Of a stretch of DNA of 64,000 nucleotides, positions 1 to 8,781 are shown piece by piece. Where the stretch lies: positions 3,658,001 to 3,722,000 of the forward strand of contig NZ_CP018839.1 of assembly GCF_001922305.1 (NCBI RefSeq), given 5' to 3'. The translations under genes were made by a program, and so were the position numbers. Position 1 is the first letter of the stretch, and each line of letters opens with the position of its first letter. The stretch comes from Thauera chlorobenzoica. Lineage in GTDB: Bacteria > Pseudomonadota > Gammaproteobacteria > Burkholderiales > Rhodocyclaceae. The notes under the pieces were generated by a model. It worked only from the letters and a program-made list of their open reading frames with translations. It had not been told where the DNA came from and did no database searches.

Positions 1-1694
1 CCGGTCATCAGCGCCAGCGCGATCAGCGCGCGCACGTTGTCGGTGCCGTGGGTGTGCTGCGACACCCCCATCCCCCACAGGATCATGCTGTTCGGCCCGC
101 GCGCGTAGGCGCGCGCGACCTCGCGCACGGTGGCGGCAGCGATGCCAGTGAGCGCCGCGGTGCGCTCGGGCGGATAATTCAGCGCGGCGTCACGGAAGGC
201 CTCGAAGCCTTCGGTACGGGCGGCGATGAAGTCCGCGTCGGTGAGTCCTTCCTCGATGATCGTGCACGCCATTGACAGCAGCAGGGCGACATCGGCGTCG
301 GCGCGGAACTGCAGCACGCGCCAGGCATGGCGCGCGAGCGGGGTCGCGCGCGGGTCCATCAGCACCAGCTTCGCGCCGCCGCGGTTGCCGCCGCTTTGGC
401 CCTCGTGGTTGCCCCCCTTCACCGCGTTCTTGATGAAGCTCGCCGCCACCGGGTGGTTGGCCGCCGGATTGGCGCCGATGACGATGATCACGTCGGCGAA
501 GTCGACGTCGCGCACCGGATTGGACACCGCGCCCGAGCCGATCCCTTCGAGCAGCGCGGCCACCGACGAGGCGTGGCACAGGCGCGTGCAGTGGTCCACG
601 TTGTGGGTGCCGAAACCGGTCCGCACCAGCTTCTGGAACAGGTAGGCCTCCTCGTTGCTGCCCTTGGCCGAACCGAAGCCGGCGAGCGCGTGCGGGCCGT
701 GGGCGTGCCGGATCCGCAGCAGCCCGGCGGCGGCGGCGTCGAGCGCCTCATCCCAGCTCGCTTCACGGAACGCAGTCAGCGGAGCGGCCGGATCGACCAC
801 CGTTCCCTTGGGCACTTCCGGACGGCGGATCAACGGCGTGGTCAGGCGCTCGCGGTTGCGGCTGTAGGTGAAGCCGTAGCGCCCCTTTACGCACAGGCGG
901 CCGGCGTTGGCCGGGCCGTCGCCGCCCTCGGCGAAGACGATGCGCTGCGCCGCGCCCTCGCCGGCGACGTGGTAGCGCACCTGGCAGCCGACGCCGCAGT
1001 AGGGGCACAGGGAATCGACCTGCCGGGTCGGACGGTAGCTCGACGCGGGCGCGGCGGTGGCCTCGAGCAGCGCCGCCGGCTGCAGCGCGCCGGTCGGGCA
1101 GGCCTGGACGCATTCGCCGCAGCCAACGCAGCTCGAGTCCCCCATCGGCACGTCGAAGTCGAACACGATCGAGGTGTCGGCGCCGCGGCGGGCGAGGCCG
1201 ATCACGTCATTCACCTGGACCTCGCGGCAGGCGCGCAGGCAGCGCGTGCACTGGATGCAGGCGGCCAGATCGACGGCGATGCCGGGGTGGCTGCGCTCGG
1301 GCACGGGATTGGCGCGGGGGGCGAAGCGGGGCTCCACGACGCCGAGCGCCTCACACCAGTGGGCAAGTTCGGAGTCCGCCTTCTCGACCTCGGCCGGGAC
1401 GTCGGCGTGCAACAGCTCCAGCACCATGCGCTGCGAGGCGCGTGCGCGTTCGCTTGCGGCCTTCACTTTCATCCCCGGCTTGGGCGCGCGGCAGCACGAG
1501 GGGGCGAGCACGCGCTCGCCGTCGATCTCGACCACGCAGGCGCGGCAGTTGCCGTCGGCGCGCAGTCCGTCCGTGTAGCACAGGTGCGGGATGTCCGCGC
1601 CGGCGCGCTGCGCGGCCTGCAGGATCGATTCGCCGGGGGCGGCGTCGATGTCGCGGCCATCGAGCTCGAAGCGGATCCGGTCGGTGGCGTTCAT
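1..1694 (-). CDS. Formate dehydrogenase alpha subunit (NAD-linked, molybdenum type), partial
   Basis: Catalytic subunit of a soluble NAD-linked formate dehydrogenase; the gene starts at 1694 and runs off the left edge, so about 564 N-terminal residues are visible of an expected 900-plus. Seen in order: a 2Fe-2S ferredoxin-like domain (HLCYTDG, GNCRACVVE, SCC), NuoG-like 4Fe-4S motifs (CIQCTRCLRAC, CVGCGECVQACPTGAL), the molybdopterin-domain iron-sulfur motif CPYCGVGC and the active-site segment VDHCTRLCH. That segment has cysteine where some relatives use selenocysteine. The start codon overlaps the stop of the upstream diaphorase gene (ATGATGA), with GAGGAG ahead; an ATG one codon earlier (1697) is also possible. 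Family knowledge: the alpha subunit oxidises formate at Mo-bis-MGD and passes electrons through FeS clusters to the flavin subunit. Confidence 0.93.
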   Translation of the reverse strand, partial: MNATDRIRFELDGRDIDAAPGESILQAAQRAGADIPHLCYTDGLRADGNCRACVVEIDGERVLAPSCCRAPKPGMKVKAASERARASQRMVLELLHADVPAEVEKADSELAHWCEALGVVEPRFAPRANPVPERSHPGIAVDLAACIQCTRCLRACREVQVNDVIGLARRGADTSIVFDFDVPMGDSSCVGCGECVQACPTGALQPAALLEATAAPASSYRPTRQVDSLCPYCGVGCQVRYHVAGEGAAQRIVFAEGGDGPANAGRLCVKGRYGFTYSRNRERLTTPLIRRPEVPKGTVVDPAAPLTAFREASWDEALDAAAAGLLRIRHAHGPHALAGFGSAKGSNEEAYLFQKLVRTGFGTHNVDHCTRLCHASSVAALLEGIGSGAVSNPVRDVDFADVIIVIGANPAANHPVAASFIKNAVKGGNHEGQSGGNRGGAKLVLMDPRATPLARHAWRVLQFRADADVALLLSMACTIIEEGLTDADFIAARTEGFEAFRDAALNYPPERTAALTGIAAATVREVARAYARGPNSMILWGMGVSQHTHGTDNVRALIALALMT

Positions 1695-3457
1695 CATGCG
1701 CTCCTCGTGTCGTCTGCATGCGGCCCCGGAGGGGCGGCGCCCGCATCGGAAGTCGTCGGCGAAGCGCCCGCTGCAGCGCCAGCGCGCGCGCCTCCGACCT
1801 CATGCGGGAAGAAGCGCAGCACCGACTGCATCGGGTTCGGCGCGGCCTGGCCGAGGCCGCAGATCGAAGCGTCCATCATCGTCCTGCCGAGTTCGGTGAG
1901 GAGCCCGGCGTCCCACGCGGGTGCCTTCATCAGCTCTACCGCCTTCGCCGTACCGACCCGGCACGGCGTGCATTGGCCGCAGGATTCGTCGGCGAAGAAG
2001 GCCATCGCATTTTCTGCGAGCAGGCGTGCGCGGTCGTGCTGCGAGAACACGACGATCGCCGCGGAGCCGATGAAGCAGCCGTAGGGCGCCAGGGTGTCGA
2101 AGTCGAGCGGCACGTCGGCCAGCCGCGCGGGCAGGATGCCGCCCGAGGCGCCACCGGGGAAGTAGCCGTACAGTTCGTGGCCGGGGAGCATGCCGCCGCA
2201 GTGCTCGTCGATCAGCTCGCGCAGGGTGATCCCGGCATCGGTGACGACGACGCCGGGCCGGGCCACGCGGCCGCTGACCGAGAAGCTCCTGAGGCCCTTG
2301 CGGCCGTGGCGGCCGTGGCGCGCGAACCATTCGGCGCCGCGCTCGGCACTCGTTTCGACGGTGTCGCGCACCCACCACAGCGTCTCGAGGTTGTGCTCCA
2401 GCGTCGGACGGCCGAACAGGCCGACTTCGGCGACATAGGGCGGACGCAGCCGCGGCATGCCGCGCTTGCCTTCGATCGACTCGATCATCGCCGACTCCTC
2501 GCCGCAGACGTAGGCGCCGGCCCCGCGGCGCAGCTCGATCGGCGGCAGCTCCGGCCATTCGGCGCGCACGCGCTCGAGCTCCTCGGCGAGCAGCCGGCGC
2601 AGCGCCGGGTATTCGTCGCGGATGTAGATCCAGATCGCGGCGATGCCGACCACCCGGGCGGCGATCAGCATGCCTTCGATGAAACGGTGCGGATCGGTCG
2701 ACAGGTAGTGGCGGTCCTTGAAGGTGCCCGGCTCGCCTTCGTCGATATTGACCGCCATGTGGCGCGGCGCCGGCTGCGCCGCGACCGTGTGCCACTTGCG
2801 CGCGGCGGGAAAGCCGGCGCCGCCCAGCCCGCGCAGGCCGGCCGCGTCGAGCGCGGCGACGACCGACGCGGGATCGCGCGCGCCGCTGCGCACCGCCTCC
2901 CACAGCGCGTAGCCGCCAGCGGCACGGTAGGCCTCGAAGCGGATCGCAGCGGGCAGCACTTCTTCACGCTCGCCGCTGGCAACGACCGCGGCGACGGTGT
3001 CGACATCGGCGTGCAGCACCGGCCGTTGCCCGACCACCGCGACCGGCGCGCTGTCGCAGCGCCCGACACAGGGCACGCGCTGCACCCGCACCCCGGCGCC
3101 GAGCCGCGTTGCGAGCGTGGCGGCAAGTTCCGCGCCGCCGGCCATCGCACAGCCGAGCGAATCGCACACGCGCACGGTGAGCGCCGGCGGCGCGGCGCCG
3201 CCCTCGGCAACGAAGTCGAAGTGGTGATAGAAGGTCGCGACCTCGAACACTTCGGCGCGCGCCAGCTGCAGCGCTTCGGCAAGGGCGGCGAGGTGCTCGG
3301 CGTGGAGCGCACCGTGCGCGTCCTGCAGGCGGTGGAGGTATTCGATCAGGCGCTCGCGGCGCGGCGCCTCGCCGGCAAGCGCGGCGCGCGCGGCATCACG
3401 CGCGGTTTCGGACAGCGGGACACGCGTGGGTCCGCGCATCGCGGAACGGGCAGACAT
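1694..3457 (-). CDS. Formate dehydrogenase diaphorase subunit (NuoE-NuoF fusion type)
   Basis: The 587-residue NAD-reducing subunit that partners the formate dehydrogenase alpha subunit. The first ~150 residues are a NuoE/thioredoxin-like 2Fe-2S domain (CDSLGC, then VPCVGRCD). The rest is NuoF-like: FMN/NADH-binding GLGGAGFPAARKW, the DEGEPGTFKDR segment, and a C-terminal 4Fe-4S motif ESCGQCTPCR followed by ICGLG. NuoE- and NuoF-like parts are often separate genes; here they are fused, as in HoxF-type proteins. GAGGAG lies six bases before the ATG at 3457. The stop overlaps the start of the alpha-subunit gene, so the two are translationally coupled. No delta/FdhD-like gene is visible. Confidence 0.9.
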   Translation of the reverse strand: MSARSAMRGPTRVPLSETARDAARAALAGEAPRRERLIEYLHRLQDAHGALHAEHLAALAEALQLARAEVFEVATFYHHFDFVAEGGAAPPALTVRVCDSLGCAMAGGAELAATLATRLGAGVRVQRVPCVGRCDSAPVAVVGQRPVLHADVDTVAAVVASGEREEVLPAAIRFEAYRAAGGYALWEAVRSGARDPASVVAALDAAGLRGLGGAGFPAARKWHTVAAQPAPRHMAVNIDEGEPGTFKDRHYLSTDPHRFIEGMLIAARVVGIAAIWIYIRDEYPALRRLLAEELERVRAEWPELPPIELRRGAGAYVCGEESAMIESIEGKRGMPRLRPPYVAEVGLFGRPTLEHNLETLWWVRDTVETSAERGAEWFARHGRHGRKGLRSFSVSGRVARPGVVVTDAGITLRELIDEHCGGMLPGHELYGYFPGGASGGILPARLADVPLDFDTLAPYGCFIGSAAIVVFSQHDRARLLAENAMAFFADESCGQCTPCRVGTAKAVELMKAPAWDAGLLTELGRTMMDASICGLGQAAPNPMQSVLRFFPHEVGGARAGAAAGASPTTSDAGAAPPGPHADDTRSA

Positions 3458-3576
3458 GGGGCTCTCCTCGGAGCAGGTTGCCGGGCTGCGCACGGGGCGG
3501 TGCCCCCCGGGCGCAGCGGCGGCGATGCCGCTCCCTGGCGCCGGGCACCGTCCCGCCGGAGCCGGTCTTCGGATGC

Positions 3577-5112
3577 TCAGTGCAGGGGCGCGCCGGTCAG
3601 GGCGCGGCGGGCGATCAGCGGAGACAGACGATAACGCTCCTCGCCGTAATGCGCACGCAGATTCTCCAGCACGCGGGCGACGAAGGGCGTGCCGAGGCGG
3701 TCGGCCCAGGCCAGCGGCCCTTCCGGGTAGTTGGTGCCGTTGCGCATCGCGGTATCGATGTCGGCCGCGGTGGCGATGCCCTGCAGCACGCAGTCGGCGG
3801 CTTCGTTGGCGAGCATGCACACCGTGCGCAGCGCCACCAGACCGGCGACGTCGTCGACCCGGCTGAGCGCGATCCCGGCGGCCTGCAGGGTGCCGACCAC
3901 CGCCTGCCAGGCGGCATCGCTGCACTGGTCGGCGCGGGCCAGGGCCAGGCGCGGCGTGCTCGCGTAGTCGCGCGCGAGATCGAACAGCACCAGCTCCGGC
4001 GTCCCTTCCTCGTGCGCCCGCCGGGTGGCGGTACGGCCGTCGGACAGGGCCAGGCGCGCCATGCCGATGCGCAGCTCGCCGCCTTCCTCGGCCGCGCTCG
4101 CCGCGCAGCGCTCGACGGCGATGCCAGCCTGCGCGAGACGCGCCACCAGCGGCTCGGCGACGCCGAGGCGGCCGTGGACGGCGAGCGCCGGCAGCGCCGC
4201 CGCCGCGGGCTCCGCCGCCGGCGCCGGTTTTTCCGCTCCGTCGCGGTAGTCGTAGAAGCCCTGCCCCGACTTGCGCCCGAGGCGCCCGGCCAGCACCAGC
4301 TCGCGCTGGATCAGGCTCGGGGTGTAGCGGCGGTCGCCGTGGTAGGCGTCGAACACCGAATGGGTCACCGCGTAATTGACGTCGTGGCCGATCAGGTCCA
4401 TCAGCTCGAACGGCCCCATCGGGAAGCCGCAGGCTTCGCGCAGCACCGCATCCAGCGTCGCCGGGGCGGCGGCACGCTCGGCGAGCACGCGCTGGGCCTC
4501 GGCGTAATAGGGACGGGCGACACGGTTGACGATGAAGCCCGGGGTCGAGCTCGCATGCACCGGCGTCTTGCCCCAGGCCTTCGCGGTGTCGTACAGCGTG
4601 CCCGCGACCGCGGGGTCGGTGGCGAGCCCGGAGACGATCTCGACCAGCGCCATGCGCGGTGCCGGGTTGAAGAAGTGCATTCCGGCCAGCCGCTCCGGGC
4701 GCGCCAGCGCCGCAGCCATCGCGGTGATCGACAGCGACGAGGTATTGGTGGCGAGAATCGCCTGCGGCCCGGCCAACTCTTCGAGCTGGCGGAACAGCTT
4801 CTGCTTGACCTCGAGGTTCTCGACGATGGCCTCGATCAGCAGACCGGCATCGGCGAGATCGTCGATGCGGCTGCTGCCGATCACCCGCGCCAGCACCGCC
4901 TCGGCTTCGGCTTCGGCGAGCTTGCCCTTGCCGACGAGAAAGCGCAGGTCCTTGCCGATCGCGTCGCGGCCGCGCGCAACCGCCTCCGCATTCATGTCGT
5001 ACAGATAAACCGTGTGGCCGGCGCGGGCCGCCACGTGGGCGATGCCGCTGCCCATGGCGCCGGCGCCGATGACGGCGATGCGGGTCGAGGTCGAAAGTGC
5101 TGCCACGTCCAT
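3577..5112 (-). CDS. 3-hydroxyacyl-CoA dehydrogenase, two-domain (PaaH-like)
   Basis: NAD-dependent oxidation of a 3-hydroxyacyl-CoA to a 3-oxoacyl-CoA. The 511-residue protein starts with a Rossmann fold (VIGAGAMGSGIA near residue 15), has the catalytic-domain signature HFFNPAPRMALVEIV and GFIVNRVARPYY, then a linker and a second C-terminal HAD domain ending NLRAHYGEERY. Its length and duplicated C-terminal domain match the PaaH/PaaC 3-hydroxyadipyl-CoA dehydrogenase group rather than the short ~290-residue enzymes such as the one at 24569-25438. It follows the rubredoxin gene and precedes the formate dehydrogenase pair on the same strand. The substrate is not decided by sequence; a dicarboxylyl-CoA intermediate is plausible. 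Confidence 0.88.
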   Translation of the reverse strand: MDVAALSTSTRIAVIGAGAMGSGIAHVAARAGHTVYLYDMNAEAVARGRDAIGKDLRFLVGKGKLAEAEAEAVLARVIGSSRIDDLADAGLLIEAIVENLEVKQKLFRQLEELAGPQAILATNTSSLSITAMAAALARPERLAGMHFFNPAPRMALVEIVSGLATDPAVAGTLYDTAKAWGKTPVHASSTPGFIVNRVARPYYAEAQRVLAERAAAPATLDAVLREACGFPMGPFELMDLIGHDVNYAVTHSVFDAYHGDRRYTPSLIQRELVLAGRLGRKSGQGFYDYRDGAEKPAPAAEPAAAALPALAVHGRLGVAEPLVARLAQAGIAVERCAASAAEEGGELRIGMARLALSDGRTATRRAHEEGTPELVLFDLARDYASTPRLALARADQCSDAAWQAVVGTLQAAGIALSRVDDVAGLVALRTVCMLANEAADCVLQGIATAADIDTAMRNGTNYPEGPLAWADRLGTPFVARVLENLRAHYGEERYRLSPLIARRALTGAPLH

Positions 5113-5175
5113 CTCCAGAAAGGGGACTCGGGAAAAGCCTCCGGGGCGCGGGTGACGCCCCCCGTGAAGCCCGGT

Positions 5176-5343
5176 TCAGTCGGTGTTCAGTTCCATCCAG
5201 TTCGACTTCGGCGTGCCGCAGTCGGGGCAGACGAAATCGGCCGGCACATCCGCCCACCGCGTGCCGGCAGGGATGCCGTGCTCGGGCAGGCCTTCAGCCT
5301 CATCGTAGGGGAAATAGCATGCACTGCATTGGTATTGGGCCAT
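5176..5343 (-). CDS. Rubredoxin
   Basis: A 55-residue one-iron electron carrier. Both metal-binding loops are intact: CSACYFPYDEAEG near residue 6 and CPDCGTPKSNW near residue 40. GGAGAG lies just before the ATG at 5343. It sits between an alpha/beta hydrolase and a 3-hydroxyacyl-CoA dehydrogenase, all on the minus strand, so it may be co-transcribed with acyl-CoA metabolism genes. Its redox partner cannot be told from the window; neither flanking protein is an obvious rubredoxin reductase. Confidence 0.95.
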   Translation of the reverse strand: MAQYQCSACYFPYDEAEGLPEHGIPAGTRWADVPADFVCPDCGTPKSNWMELNTD

Positions 5344-5493
5344 GGTGACTCTCCGTGAGGGGCAAATGCCCGCATGTGACGAGGGGAACAGCGGCGGAAT
5401 CATCGCCGTCTCCGCGCCGGCGCAAGCCGGACGCGGAGCGCGGTCGTGCTTCCGTTCATGAGTGGGGTACAGGATGTCCTCGCCATCCGGTAT

Positions 5494-6267
5494 TCAGTCT
5501 TCGAGCACGCGCTCGACAAAAGCGGCGACGGTGTCGAGCACCGCCTGCGGCTGGTCCTTGTGCGGCGAATGCCGGCAATCGGCGAGGCGGCACAGTTCGA
5601 CGTCGCGCGCCTGCGCGGCGATGCGCTCGATCTGCGTCATCGTGCCGTACTCGTCATCCTCGCCCTGGATCGCCAGCACCGGCACGGTGATGCGCGGCAG
5701 ATATTGCTCGATGTTCCAGGCGCGGAAATCCGGGTGCAGCCAGATGTCGTTCCAGCCGCGAAAGGCCGCCTCGACGTCATGGTGGTAGCGCCCCAGACGG
5801 GACGGCAGGTCGGTCGTGGTCCACGCCTGCCCGGCGGCGGCGATGCTCGAAACCGAAATGTCCTCGACGATCACGTGCGGCGCCATCAGGATCAGCCCGG
5901 CGAGCGCAACGTCGGTCCCCCCCGCGCAGATCAGCGCGATCGAGCCGCCGTCCGAGTGGCCGAACAGCAGCGGGCGCTCGACGCCCAGTTCGGCGAGCAG
6001 CGCCGGCAGCACCGTCAGCCCTTCGTCGTGCATGTAGCGCACCGTGCGCGGCAGCGTCGCCGGACCGGAGCGGCCGTAGCCGGCGCGCGAATAGACGATG
6101 GCCTCGCATCCGGTCGCATCGGCGACGCGCTGCGGAAAATCGCGCCACATCGCCACCGAGCCCAGCCCTTCGTGGAGAAAAACGATCGCGGGGGCGCCCT
6201 CGCGCGGATGTGCCGAGGGCAACCGGACGTATTCGAGGCGGGTGCCGCCGATACCGACTGTCTTCAT
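5494..6267 (-). CDS. Alpha/beta-fold hydrolase
   Basis: A 257-residue serine hydrolase of unknown substrate. The nucleophile elbow GHSDGG is near residue 100, the acid lies in QGEDDEYG near residue 213, and the catalytic histidine lies in CRHSPHKDQ near residue 236. HEGLGS near residue 33 supplies the oxyanion-hole region. ATG at 6267 is preceded by GGAG about ten bases upstream; a TTG three codons earlier is less likely. It follows the ABC importer genes in the same direction, so it could hydrolyse an imported ester or a CoA thioester. I do not recognise a specific subfamily. Confidence 0.85.
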   Translation of the reverse strand: MKTVGIGGTRLEYVRLPSAHPREGAPAIVFLHEGLGSVAMWRDFPQRVADATGCEAIVYSRAGYGRSGPATLPRTVRYMHDEGLTVLPALLAELGVERPLLFGHSDGGSIALICAGGTDVALAGLILMAPHVIVEDISVSSIAAAGQAWTTTDLPSRLGRYHHDVEAAFRGWNDIWLHPDFRAWNIEQYLPRITVPVLAIQGEDDEYGTMTQIERIAAQARDVELCRLADCRHSPHKDQPQAVLDTVAAFVERVLED

Positions 6268-6352
6268 CGTGAACAAACTCCGTCTGGGGTGCCGCCCTTG
6301 GCGGGCGGCCGATGCGGGAGCCGGCCCGATGGGCGGCCCCCTGCGTGTTTTT

Positions 6353-7066
6353 TTAGACGCCGAGATGCTTCTGGATCAGTTCCGGGTCGTTGCGCACGGC
6401 GGCGCTGGGGCCGTCGAAGACAACCTGGCCCTTGACCAGGATCATCGAGCGGTCGGTGAGCGCGGTCACCGCGGCGTGGTTCTTGTCCACGATTACGGTG
6501 GCGATGCCGGTGTCGCGGATGGTGCGGACCACGTTCCAGATTTCCTTCACCATCAGCGGCGCCAGGCCCTCGGTGGCTTCGTCCAGGATCAGCAGGTCGG
6601 GGTTGGTCATCAGCGCACGGCCGATGGTGAGCATCTGCTGCTCGCCCCCGGAGAGCTGGCCGCCGCCGTTGGACAGGCGCTCGCCCAGGCGCGGGAAGGT
6701 CTCCATCACGCGCTCGAAGGTCCACGCGCGCTGGCCGTCGACGCCGGCGCGCGCGGCCATGATCAGGTTCTCGCGCACGCTCAGGTTGGGGAAGATCCCC
6801 CGCCCCTCGGGCACGTAGGCAATGCCGCGCAGCGCGATCCGGTGCGTGCTCGCCCCGGTCATGTCGTCGCCATTGACCTTGACCGTGCCGTGACGCGGAC
6901 GCACCAGCCCCAGCATCGAGCGGATCAGCGTGGTCTTGCCCATGCCGTTGCGCCCCATCAGGCCGAGCGCCTCGCCCTTGGCGATGTGGAAATCGACCCC
7001 GTGCAGGATGTGGCTCGAACCGTAGTAGGTGTGCAGGTCGTGCGCTTCGAGCAGCGTCTCAGACAT
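6353..7066 (-). CDS. livF: ABC transporter ATP-binding protein, LivF type
   Basis: One of two ATPases of a branched-chain-amino-acid-type (HAAT) importer. The 237 residues hold Walker A GRNGMGKTT near residue 38, the signature LSGGEQQ, Walker B LLILDEATEGLAP and the switch histidine region near residue 190. GGGAGAGGA precedes the ATG, which lies inside the 3' end of livG (8-bp overlap). Family knowledge: LivF pairs with LivG on the cytoplasmic face of LivH/LivM. In anaerobic benzoate and methylbenzoate clusters of Azoarcus, five-gene Liv-type systems (B1-B5) are proposed to import the aromatic acid; the same role here is inference. Confidence 0.93.
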   Translation of the reverse strand: MSETLLEAHDLHTYYGSSHILHGVDFHIAKGEALGLMGRNGMGKTTLIRSMLGLVRPRHGTVKVNGDDMTGASTHRIALRGIAYVPEGRGIFPNLSVRENLIMAARAGVDGQRAWTFERVMETFPRLGERLSNGGGQLSGGEQQMLTIGRALMTNPDLLILDEATEGLAPLMVKEIWNVVRTIRDTGIATVIVDKNHAAVTALTDRSMILVKGQVVFDGPSAAVRNDPELIQKHLGV

Positions 7067-7814
7067 GTTCGTCCTCTCCCAGGTAAGCGGCCTGCACCTC
7101 GGCGCTGTTGCGGATCTGCGCCGGCGGGCCCGATTCGAGCACCGCACCGTTGACCATCACCGTGATCGTGTCGGCGACCGCGAACACCGCGTCCATGTCG
7201 TGCTCGACGAGCAGGATCGCGCGCCCGTCCTTGAGCCCCCGGAGCAGCTCGACCATCTTCGCCGACTCCTCCGAGCCCATTCCTGCCAGCGGCTCATCGA
7301 GCAGCAGCACCTTGGCGTCGGTCGCCAGCACCATCGCGATCTCGAGCTGGCGCTGCTCGCCGTGCGACAGCGTGCCCGCCACCCGCGCCTCGCGCCCGCC
7401 CAGCCCGGCTTCGGCGACCGCCGCGCGCGCGCGCTCGACGGTGTCGCCCAGGCGCTGGGCGTCGGTGAAGATCTTCCACGGCCGCGGCCGGCGCGACTGC
7501 GCCGCCAGGCGGCAGTTCTCGAGCACGGTGAACTGCGGGAAGATGTTGGTGCGCTGGTAGCTGCGCCCGATCCCCAGGTGCGAGCGCGCCGCCGCCGACA
7601 GCCGGGTGATGTCCTTGCCGCCGAGCAGGATGCGCCCGGACGAGGGCGGCAGATCGCCCGAGAGCATGTTGATGCAGGTCGACTTGCCCGCGCCGTTGGG
7701 GCCGAGCAAGGCGTGCAGCGTGCCGCGCTCGAGCGTGATGCACACTTCTTCGTTCGCCGTCAGCCCGCCGAAGTGGCGGGTCAGACGGTCGGCCACGAGC
7801 ATTGCCTCAGCCAT
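7059..7814 (-). CDS. livG: ABC transporter ATP-binding protein, LivG type
   Basis: The second ATPase of the Liv-type importer, 251 residues. Walker A GPNGAGKST is near residue 38, the signature is LSHGEQRQLEIA, and Walker B is VLLLDEPLAGMG. The C-terminus carries the LivG-typical extension (VLESGPPAQIRNSAEVQAAYLGE). The start at 7814 has GGAGAGGA ahead and overlaps the last codons of livM by 8 bp. The chain of short overlaps among livM, livG and livF argues for one transcript and stoichiometric translation. Confidence 0.93.
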   Translation of the reverse strand: MAEAMLVADRLTRHFGGLTANEEVCITLERGTLHALLGPNGAGKSTCINMLSGDLPPSSGRILLGGKDITRLSAAARSHLGIGRSYQRTNIFPQFTVLENCRLAAQSRRPRPWKIFTDAQRLGDTVERARAAVAEAGLGGREARVAGTLSHGEQRQLEIAMVLATDAKVLLLDEPLAGMGSEESAKMVELLRGLKDGRAILLVEHDMDAVFAVADTITVMVNGAVLESGPPAQIRNSAEVQAAYLGEDEHV

Positions 7815-8778
7815 TCTTGTCCTCTCCCCAGTTGATCATGCGGATCACCCGCTTGGGCAGCCCGGCCAACCCGTCCGGCATGAACAGCACCGCCAGCACG
7901 ATCACGCTGCCCATCAGCAGCTGCCAGTGCTTGCTCAGGTCGGTAAACAGCTCCTGCAGGCCGATGAAGGCGAACGCCCCGGCCGCCGCCCCCGCCAGGC
8001 TGCCCATGCCGCCCAGGATCACCATCATCAGCACGTTGCCCGACTGGTGCCAGGACAGGTACTCGGGAGTGACGAAGCCGAACAGCACCGCGTACAGGAA
8101 GCCCGCCACCCCGGCCAGCGCGCCGGCCAGCGTGAACGCGGCCAGTTTGTAGCGGAAGGTGGCGTAGCCCAGCGACTGCATGCGGTGCTCGTTGCTGTGG
8201 ATGCCCGCCAGCACGCGCCCGAACGGCGAGCGCAACACCAGCTTCAGGAGCACGAACACCGCCACCATCGCCGCCAGGATGAAGTAGTACATCTGCAGCG
8301 GCTCGTTCAGGTCGAACGGCACCCAGCTGCCGATCGCCGCATCGGGCTTGAAGTTCAGGTAGATCCCGTCCGAGCCTCCGCCCAGCGGGGTGTCGTGGAA
8401 GATGTAGTAGGCCATCTGGGCGAAGGCCAGCGTCACCATGATGAAGTAGATGCCCTTGGTGCGCAGCACGAACAGCCCGATCACGAGCGCGGCCAGCGCC
8501 GCGGCCAGCACCGAGGCCGGGAAGGCGAACCAGAAGCTGGCCGGGTCGTACTTGGGCGTCACCAGCGCCACAACGTAGGCGGCGATGCCGAAATATGCCG
8601 CGTGCCCGAGGCTCACCAGCCCGGTGAAGCCGACCAGCAACGCCAGGCTCATGGCGAAGATCGCCATCACCAGGGTCTTGGCCAGCATCTCGACGTAGAA
8701 GCTCGAGCCGTACAGCGGATAGGCGATCAGCACGAGCAGCGCGAGCAGTTGTAGAAACAGCGGGAGTCTGGAATTCAT
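7807..8778 (-). CDS. livM: ABC transporter permease, LivM type
   Basis: Inner-membrane permease of 323 residues with about nine hydrophobic segments. The LivM hallmarks are GLVSLGHAAYFGIAAY near residue 53 and the EAA-like loop region GIHSNEHRMQSLGY near residue 190. It forms the pore with LivH. It starts 4 bp after the livH stop and overlaps livG by 8 bp, all minus strand. Confidence 0.92.
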   Translation of the reverse strand: MNSRLPLFLQLLALLVLIAYPLYGSSFYVEMLAKTLVMAIFAMSLALLVGFTGLVSLGHAAYFGIAAYVVALVTPKYDPASFWFAFPASVLAAALAALVIGLFVLRTKGIYFIMVTLAFAQMAYYIFHDTPLGGGSDGIYLNFKPDAAIGSWVPFDLNEPLQMYYFILAAMVAVFVLLKLVLRSPFGRVLAGIHSNEHRMQSLGYATFRYKLAAFTLAGALAGVAGFLYAVLFGFVTPEYLSWHQSGNVLMMVILGGMGSLAGAAAGAFAFIGLQELFTDLSKHWQLLMGSVIVLAVLFMPDGLAGLPKRVIRMINWGEDKNG

Positions 8779-8781
8779 CGC

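Noticed and set aside
1442..3634. 730-codon plus-strand frame over the formate dehydrogenase genes
   Set aside because: Antisense shadow of clear FeS/flavin subunits; no ribosome site, no recognisable motif.
1694..5257. Apparent 1187-residue protein spanning the HAD dehydrogenase and the diaphorase subunit
   Set aside because: Only the part after 3457 is real (NuoE-NuoF). The N-terminal two thirds read the dehydrogenase gene out of frame.
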